IMG/VR virus record: IMGVR_UViG_3300044701_001244
Span: 1 to 22,018 of that record
Source of the DNA: a virus
DNA: 22,018 nucleotides
Strand: one strand, 5' to 3'
The stretch's first letter is position 1. Each line of letters starts with the position of its first letter. The notes beneath the pieces are model-generated. The model had not been told where the DNA came from, did not search any database, and worked only from the letters and a program-made list of their open reading frames with translations. Below are positions 18,286 to 22,018 of the stretch, piece by piece. The translations under genes and the position numbers were made by a program.

Positions 18286-18552
18286 TTATGCAAGTCGTAG
18301 TTGAATAAATTGATCTAACTGCATGGATCCCTTCGCAAGGTTGCAGGAGCGACAAGCTGTCACGCAGTTAGATGCTGTTGTCGGCCCGCCTTTACTACGA
18401 GGACGACAATGATCAATGGTTAAATTGGTATTTGAGCCACAGTAGACACATTGCCTACCATCTCGATCAAAGATACTTTCTCTCCACATTCGTTTCGCGT
18501 CGCTGCTGCGAAACGTCAGGAGATCCTGCATTAAAGACCGAGGCGTTTCCAT
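18286..18552 (-). CDS. HNH endonuclease between the two terminase genes
   Basis: 88 residues: FDRDGRQCVYCG (C35, C38), LTIDHCRPRSKGG (D47, H48), ASNCVTACRSCNLAKG (N62, C67, C70, N71) is a complete McrA-type HNH motif with a zinc site. An alternative start is Met8. HNH proteins next to terminases assist genome cutting in HK97-type phages (gp74); T7-like phages normally do not need one, so it may also be a homing-type free-standing nuclease. It is flanked by the basic protein/TerS on one side and the tail lysozyme and TerL on the other. Confidence 0.85.
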   Translation of the reverse strand: METPRSLMQDLLTFRSSDAKRMWRESIFDRDGRQCVYCGSNTNLTIDHCRPRSKGGPTTASNCVTACRSCNLAKGSMQLDQFIQLRLA

Positions 18553-18572
18553 GGTGACAAGTCATGGGAAGG

Positions 18573-18851
18573 TTATTTTTTAGTAGATTTGCCGTTTGCC
18601 CCATTACGGGCTCGATTCTTTTTCGGGGATTCGGCTACAAGGCGGCCACTCTTTGTATGTGACATATCTGGACCGCCTTCTCCATAGATGCCACGCTTCC
18701 GTCGCTCAGCATTGAGTTCAGAGCGGTACTTTCGATTGGCTGCACTTTTGTTTCTTTTGCGTTGTGCAGCGTTCTTCTTAGCGCGGGCTTCTGGGTTTGA
18801 TGCGTAATAGCGAGCGCTTTTGCCAGGGTTTGATGCTTTCCGAGGGGCCAT
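18573..18851 (-). CDS. 92-residue strongly basic protein
   Basis: MAPRKASNPGKSARYYASNP, then EARAKKNAAQRKRNKSAANR and a repeat-like RKYRSELNAERRKRGIYGEG, followed by GPDMSHTKSGRLVAESPKKN and RARNGANGKSTKK. Basic and probably disordered at both ends. I recall related small proteins in marine phages that keep the G-x-D-x-SH-TKSG ... NRxRNG C-terminus. The H and N spacing resembles a degenerate HNH fold, so a DNA-binding role linked to packaging is plausible but unproven. Shine-Dalgarno GAGGAGG lies in the TerS 3' end; the ATG is 2 bases after the TerS stop. Confidence 0.65.
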   Translation of the reverse strand: MAPRKASNPGKSARYYASNPEARAKKNAAQRKRNKSAANRKYRSELNAERRKRGIYGEGGPDMSHTKSGRLVAESPKKNRARNGANGKSTKK

Positions 18852-18853
18852 AC

Positions 18854-19108
18854 TTAGCTGACCTCCTCTTGGATATCCTCAAACGACAACTCGGGGATCA
18901 GACCAGCAAGGCTGGCAAGTGGGCTATCAGCGACAGGTACCCCTGTAATGTCATTCTTAGCAAGCCAGTCAATGGCTGCTCGGAGATCAGCCGTGGTGGC
19001 TTCTCCAGTCTGAATACGAGCGATCAGCTCCTTAGTCAGGATGCCATGGAGTTGTTGGAACATCTCCTCTGTGGCCATTGCTGACTCGACTTTCTTCTTG
19101 CTGGCCAT
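18854..19108 (-). CDS. Terminase small subunit (T7 gp18-like)
   Basis: 84 residues close to T7 gp18 (89). ATEEMFQQLHGILTKELIAR, then IQTGEATTADLRAAIDWLAK with NDITGVPV and an acidic end FEDIQEEVS: the L-x-x-ELxxRIxxGEATxxDLxxAxxxLxxNxI pattern is typical of the T7-type small terminase/maturase. It recognises the concatemer junction and loads TerL. The order TerS, basic protein, HNH, small protein, lysozyme, TerL is an expanded version of T7 18-19. Confidence 0.85.
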   Translation of the reverse strand: MASKKKVESAMATEEMFQQLHGILTKELIARIQTGEATTADLRAAIDWLAKNDITGVPVADSPLASLAGLIPELSFEDIQEEVS

Positions 19109-19112
19109 TTAA

Positions 19113-19346
19113 TTACTTCCCGAGAGTCTCGATTTCCTGATAGATAGCTGCTACCTTGGCCTTCAACGCATCAATCTTGTTGTCTTCTGAACGGAAGGGG
19201 CGTTGGCCATCAATAATGGTTTTAAGCAGACCTGCCACGCTATTGTTCTTCAGCTTCTTTGACGAACCGATCACTTCAGAAGCGATAAAAGCAGCTAGAA
19301 ACCCAAGGACTTCATAGGTCAGCTTGATGCCAAATACTTCAATCAT
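19113..19346 (-). CDS. Small membrane protein, lysis or TerS-linked candidate
   Basis: 77 residues; a hydrophobic segment LTYEVLGFLAAFIASEVIGS (about 9-28) is followed by a basic SSKKLKNNSVAGLLKTIIDG and a coiled-coil-like C-terminal helix IDALKAKVAAIYQEIETLG. One membrane pass then a soluble helix fits a holin, spanin or virion membrane protein. The start ATG overlaps the end of the 82-residue membrane protein by 8 bases. I recall similar proteins in cyanopodoviruses without known function. Confidence 0.6.
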   Translation of the reverse strand: MIEVFGIKLTYEVLGFLAAFIASEVIGSSKKLKNNSVAGLLKTIIDGQRPFRSEDNKIDALKAKVAAIYQEIETLGK

Positions 19347-19587
19347 TTGCTTTAAGGGTGTGACTGTAGATGTATGTGTCTAGTTTCTGTTCCAGTCGTT
19401 CGACTAGGTTGTAGAGGCGCTCTTGGTAGTACCTATATTCGTCTTTTGGTACATACTCTGAGCGCATAGACATCTCTACACTTGTAATCTTCTTGTCCAA
19501 ATCACTTAGCCTTTTGAGCAGTGCAGTAGACAGGCTTCCAGCACCCGCTGCAGCGCCTATGATTAACGGAACAACAATTTCAAGCAC
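19339..19587 (-). CDS. Holin/spanin-like small membrane protein with coiled coil
   Basis: 82 residues. N-terminal hydrophobic MLEIVVPLIIGAAAGAGSLS can be a signal-anchor, then LLKRLSDLDKKITSVEMSMR and a heptad-patterned region YYQERLYNLVERLEQKLDTY. A membrane anchor plus coiled coil is the layout of i-spanins and of the T7 gp17.5/18.5 lysis proteins, and the position next to a peptidase and TerS is where T7 places holin and Rz. The exact role, holin or spanin, cannot be chosen from sequence. Confidence 0.6.
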   Translation of the reverse strand: MLEIVVPLIIGAAAGAGSLSTALLKRLSDLDKKITSVEMSMRSEYVPKDEYRYYQERLYNLVERLEQKLDTYIYSHTLKAND

Positions 19588-19593
19588 TGCTAT

Positions 19594-20262
19594 TTAGCGA
19601 GGGGAGCATGACAAGTACCAACCAGTATTCTTTCCATCGACCTCCCACCTTGGCAGCCAGTTCTTTCGGCTGTATGCCACTTGGGATCCTTTTGTATTGT
19701 TGACGTAGCCTCCTTGTACAAGTGAGGCCTCTCCATTTGGATCATGGAATATAAAATGAGTTGGTGTATAACCAATGACAACCGACCAGTGGCCCCCTCC
19801 AGAGGGCCTTGTCACTGGACCTTTATGGAGCCAGCCAACAGCAACAGGCTGTTCTGCATCAAGAAGACGAACAAGGTCCTCTGCACCACCATCACTCTTA
19901 AAAGTTGGACTTAAGCCAAGCTTTGTCAGTGCTCCTAGTTGAGCTCCAAGGTCGGTAGTGTCACCAAAGTTCTGGCGAATTAGATTGTATTGATCGTCAG
20001 ACTTTACCTTGCCATAAAAGGCGGCCAACATGGCACAGGAGGAGCTAAAACACTCCCGATAACCTGTGCCACTGGCGTTATCGTTTTGAGAGAAGTAGGG
20101 GACCTGTAGCGGATTCGTCGCCAGAGGCTTCTGCGCCGTCCTGTAGGAAGCCTTGAATGTTTCTAGCGTGTCATTGGATAGCTGAGCTTCTAGAGCGTCC
20201 CAGGCGGCCTTCTGGTGTGGCTCAGCTTTGTAGTATTTGGCCGCTTCAGATAGAAACGCCAT
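19594..20262 (-). CDS. C39-like cysteine peptidase/amidase
   Basis: 222 residues. LQVPYFSQNDN (Q59, oxyanion) and YRECFSSSCAM (C71, nucleophile) mark the N-terminal half, GGHWSVVIGY supplies H158, and FHDPNG supplies D174: the Q-C-H-D/N set of C39-type papain-fold peptidases. The first ~50 residues are helical. It has no signal peptide. In this place, next to the holin/spanin candidates, it may cut cell-wall peptides as endolysin or entry enzyme, alongside the tail lysozyme encoded 1.5 kb away. Upstream is an AT-rich TATATAAC leader and a LamG remnant. Confidence 0.85.
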   Translation of the reverse strand: MAFLSEAAKYYKAEPHQKAAWDALEAQLSNDTLETFKASYRTAQKPLATNPLQVPYFSQNDNASGTGYRECFSSSCAMLAAFYGKVKSDDQYNLIRQNFGDTTDLGAQLGALTKLGLSPTFKSDGGAEDLVRLLDAEQPVAVGWLHKGPVTRPSGGGHWSVVIGYTPTHFIFHDPNGEASLVQGGYVNNTKGSQVAYSRKNWLPRWEVDGKNTGWYLSCSPR

Positions 20263-20309
20263 TTGTTATATATTATGATTGTCCACTAGACGGGGACACT
20301 ACTGGGTGC

Positions 20310-20340
20310 CTAGATGTCAGGGAACGGCGCGGTAGTAGTG
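20310..20340 (-). pseudogene. Remnant of a LamG gene 3' end
   Basis: Minus-strand codons read VTTTAPFPDI then TAG, repeating the last residues PPTAPFPDI-stop of the intact LamG gene 53 bases upstream. Over 25 bases the two copies differ at about 4 positions. The remnant is not in the same frame as the intact gene's end and has no start, so it looks like the leftover of a second tail gene after recombination or a local duplication. Confidence 0.6.
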
Positions 20341-20362
20341 ACCGTGACTAATGGGGCTGGGG

Positions 20363-21061
20363 TTAGATGTCCGGAAACGGTGCGGTGGGCGGGGTGAAGT
20401 TAGCCGTGTAGCGGGCTACGCCTTTGGTGATGCGGAGGTCGTCGATGTAGCCGTTCAGGGGTAGCAAGCCTCCATTGCGCAATCCGATCCGAAGGCTGTC
20501 CGAGGAAAGTGTTGGGCTGTAATTAGATGCCGATCCTACGTCAACTCCATTGCGGTAAATTTTAATTGTCGAGCCCGTATTAACAACGGCCAAATGAATC
20601 CACTCTGCGGTTGTCAGCTTGGTTGAAAGACTTGCAGTAATTCCTGCGCCATTGTTGGCGAAGAAAAGGTCACCACCTGTAGTGGCGTCAATAGTCCAGC
20701 CCTGTTCACCTGCTGCAGACCACACGCCAACCAGGAATGGACGTGGAGCTGTAAAAGCATTGAAACGAAACCATCCTTCAATGGTGCCTATGTTGCCAGA
20801 TTGCGGAAATGTCGCAAAGCTGATGTCATAAGGAACTGCCAGCCCATCACCGGTGCCATCAAACGCAATGCTGGCCCCACCAAACTTGCTCTGTGCTGTG
20901 CTGATTTGGGCATCACCAACAACCGTTACTGTTCTGGCCGCCGGACCGCTATCAACAATTGTCGTGCTGCCGTTGGTGCCGTTGCCGTGGAGTAGCAGAG
21001 AGACGCTGCCAAACTGTGGATCAACCTTCGTTTTCTCCGAGCCCGTAATTACCCAACTCAT
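20363..21061 (-). CDS. LamG/concanavalin A-like tail adhesin
   Basis: 232 residues. From about residue 20 the pattern VSLLLHGNGTNGSTTIVDSG, then FGGASIAFDGTGDGLAVPYD, IEGWFRFN, WIHLAVVNTGSTIKIYRNGV and YIDDLRITKGVARYTANFTP is a canonical LamG/LamGL3 beta-sandwich ending in the frequent TPPTAPFP tail. Such modules bind sugars and are common at the tips of phage tail fibres. The N-terminal ~20 residues (MSWVITGSEKTKVDPQ) may be the link to the rest of the tail. It starts in a 4-base overlap with the 21-codon mini-ORF, so tail genes are co-translated. Receptor-binding role is inferred from family. Confidence 0.85.
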   Translation of the reverse strand: MSWVITGSEKTKVDPQFGSVSLLLHGNGTNGSTTIVDSGPAARTVTVVGDAQISTAQSKFGGASIAFDGTGDGLAVPYDISFATFPQSGNIGTIEGWFRFNAFTAPRPFLVGVWSAAGEQGWTIDATTGGDLFFANNGAGITASLSTKLTTAEWIHLAVVNTGSTIKIYRNGVDVGSASNYSPTLSSDSLRIGLRNGGLLPLNGYIDDLRITKGVARYTANFTPPTAPFPDI

Positions 21062-21123
21062 AGCATCACCTCCAAAGGCATCGTAGTGGCAGTGTCTAGT
21101 AGGTCGTGGTTTGTGTAGTTCAT
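21058..21123 (-). CDS. 21-codon mini-ORF coupling two tail genes
   Basis: MNYTNHDLLDTATTMPLEVM-L between the glycine-rich and LamG genes. Both ends overlap neighbours as ATGA, and TTTGGAGGTGATG near its end provides the Shine-Dalgarno for the LamG start. It may serve only to relay ribosomes or be the shortened remnant of a larger tail protein; a free peptide function is not indicated. Confidence 0.45.
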   Translation of the reverse strand: MNYTNHDLLDTATTMPLEVML

Positions 21124-21878
21124 ATCGCGTACCTCACGATGACGATGCCGGAGCCGCCGTTTTTACCTGGAGCTCCGATTCCATTTGAAACGCCACCGCC
21201 ACCGCCACCCGTATTGGCTTGGCCTGGAGTGGCCTGAGTGCCGGTGCCGCCTGGGGCGTAATTTTCACCGCGACCGCCACCGCCGTTGCCGCCAAGTCCA
21301 CCAGAGGTGAAACCACCACCACCACCACCTGCGTAAACAACTGAAGTGCCAGTAATGGAAGATGTGCCACCGGCACCCCCGGCACCAGCTTGATGACCGC
21401 TGCCAATTTCTCCTGGGGTACCAGTGCCACCAGCGCCGCCGTTTCTAGCTACAGCAGAAGAAACACCACTTCCCCCAACTCCGCCAGTTGCTGTAACAGA
21501 AGCCAAAACCGAGTTGCCTCCGTTGCCTCCGTTTGCGTTTACAACGCCAATTCCACCTTGGCCAACTGTTACTGTCTGCGATCCAGCGGCAAGAGATACA
21601 GACCCAGACAAAAGCTGACCTGCATTGCCCCCATCTCCGCTGTTTCCAGCAGCGCCATTACCCCTGCCAGCGCCTCCACCAGCAACAACGAGGTACTCAA
21701 AGTTGCCACCTTTCATCACATTCAACGATGTGGTGCCAACGGCCTTGAATTCGTGGACGCGATAGCTGGTGCCGCTTACGACAATGGTGTATGTAAGGTC
21801 GCCGCCTTCGGCCCAGGCGGATGATGTTTTGCGGAGATTAAACTTAGCTCCGCTGGGCTTCTGAATAATTAACGTCAT
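21120..21878 (-). CDS. Glycine-rich tail/adhesin protein
   Basis: 252 residues. The N-terminus has a small beta domain (SYRVHEFKAVGTTSLNV), then EYLVVAGGGAGRGNG and about 150 residues of Gly-rich repeats (GGNGGNS, GGVGGSG, GGAGGTG, GGGGGGF) ending SGIVIVRYAI. The YLVVAGGGxGG...GxxGIVIVRY frame is the glycine-rich domain of phage tail and adhesin proteins, where poly-Gly helices pack into receptor-binding tips. It starts in an ATGA overlap with the previous gene and ends in one with the mini-ORF. The repeats are recombination-prone, so strain variation is expected. Confidence 0.8.
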   Translation of the reverse strand: MTLIIQKPSGAKFNLRKTSSAWAEGGDLTYTIVVSGTSYRVHEFKAVGTTSLNVMKGGNFEYLVVAGGGAGRGNGAAGNSGDGGNAGQLLSGSVSLAAGSQTVTVGQGGIGVVNANGGNGGNSVLASVTATGGVGGSGVSSAVARNGGAGGTGTPGEIGSGHQAGAGGAGGTSSITGTSVVYAGGGGGGFTSGGLGGNGGGGRGENYAPGGTGTQATPGQANTGGGGGGVSNGIGAPGKNGGSGIVIVRYAI

Positions 21879-22018
21879 CCAGCCGTCCCCGTAGAGTCGT
21901 TGACTACTGGGGCCACATACGGTGTGCCGTCAGCGTTGAACTGGGGCGGGATTGGGCCGGTGTAGTACGGGCCGACCTTCAGGTCCTGGCAGATTTTGGT
22001 TGCCAATGTGGTGGCATA
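21875..22018 (-). CDS. 3' end of an upstream gene, cut by the window edge
   Basis: The last 47 codons of a gene entering from beyond 22018: LATKICQDLKVGPYYTGPIP, then PQFNADGTPYVAPVVNDSTG and TAG before TGA. The stop overlaps the glycine-rich gene start as ATGA. The Pro/Gly/Tyr-rich tail fits the C-terminus of a tail or neck protein but cannot be assigned. Confidence 0.65.
   Translation of the reverse strand, partial: YATTLATKICQDLKVGPYYTGPIPPQFNADGTPYVAPVVNDSTGTAG

Noticed and set aside
12098-20357. ACTAATGGGGCTG occurring twice (12098 and 20345)
   Set aside because: A 13-base match is expected a few times by chance in a window this size.
1-22018. CRISPR arrays, insertion sequences, rRNA
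   Set aside because: No regularly spaced direct repeats, no transposase and no rRNA-like sequence were seen.

Overview
The window is part of a T7-like podovirus genome (Autographiviridae type) that most probably infects marine picocyanobacteria, Synechococcus rather than low-GC Prochlorococcus given its moderate GC content. The evidence is a single-subunit RNA polymerase, a gp2.5-type SSB, endonuclease I, a primase-helicase, a family A DNA polymerase and a 5'-3' exonuclease in the cyanopodovirus order, plus a tyrosine integrase next to a 41-base piece of a cyanobacterial-type tRNA-Leu(CAG) gene. As I recall, Prochlorococcus phage P-SSP7 has the same arrangement. A small basic protein ending RGQGR also fits a picocyanobacterial source. 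Every gene I can support lies on the minus strand, so transcription runs from 22018 towards 1.

In transcription order: (a) 22018-20363 holds the 3' end of one gene and two tail or adhesin-like genes (glycine-rich, then LamG/concanavalin-like), chained by ATGA overlaps with a 21-codon mini-ORF between them. (b) 20262-17033 holds a C39-like peptidase, two small membrane proteins (lysis candidates), the small terminase subunit, a basic protein, an HNH endonuclease, a small unknown and a tail-lysozyme protein. (c) 16966-15209 is the large terminase (GTG start). (d) 15208-14213 is mostly non-coding, rich in inverted repeats, and is where the linear genome ends most likely lie. The terminase (right end of T7-like maps) runs straight into the early genes (left end), so the sequence is a circularised assembly or a concatemer junction. 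(e) 14212-10415 is the early region of small genes, including a ribbon-helix-helix protein, a DUF3574-like protein, a four-member family of tiny paralogues and a predicted exported protein, separated by many perfect hairpins. (f) 10384-9054 holds a winged-helix regulator, the integrase and attP. (g) 8951-1 is the replication block: 50-aa ORF, RNA polymerase, SSB, endonuclease I, two tiny ORFs, primase-helicase, a thioredoxin-fold protein, DNA polymerase, endonuclease VII, exonuclease, a membrane protein, a DUF3310 protein and a gene cut by the window edge.

The main new leads are: three consecutive three-way-junction folds in a 280-base gene-free gap (13772-13971); a thioredoxin-fold protein lacking CxxC, translationally coupled to a T7-type DNA polymerase; a 25-base repeat (24/25 identical) placed after a hairpin and directly before a gene in two places, a promoter candidate for the phage RNA polymerase; a family of small early paralogues; and a LamG C-terminal remnant downstream of the intact LamG gene. 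Several real genes are 39-52 codons long and were found by reading the gaps directly.
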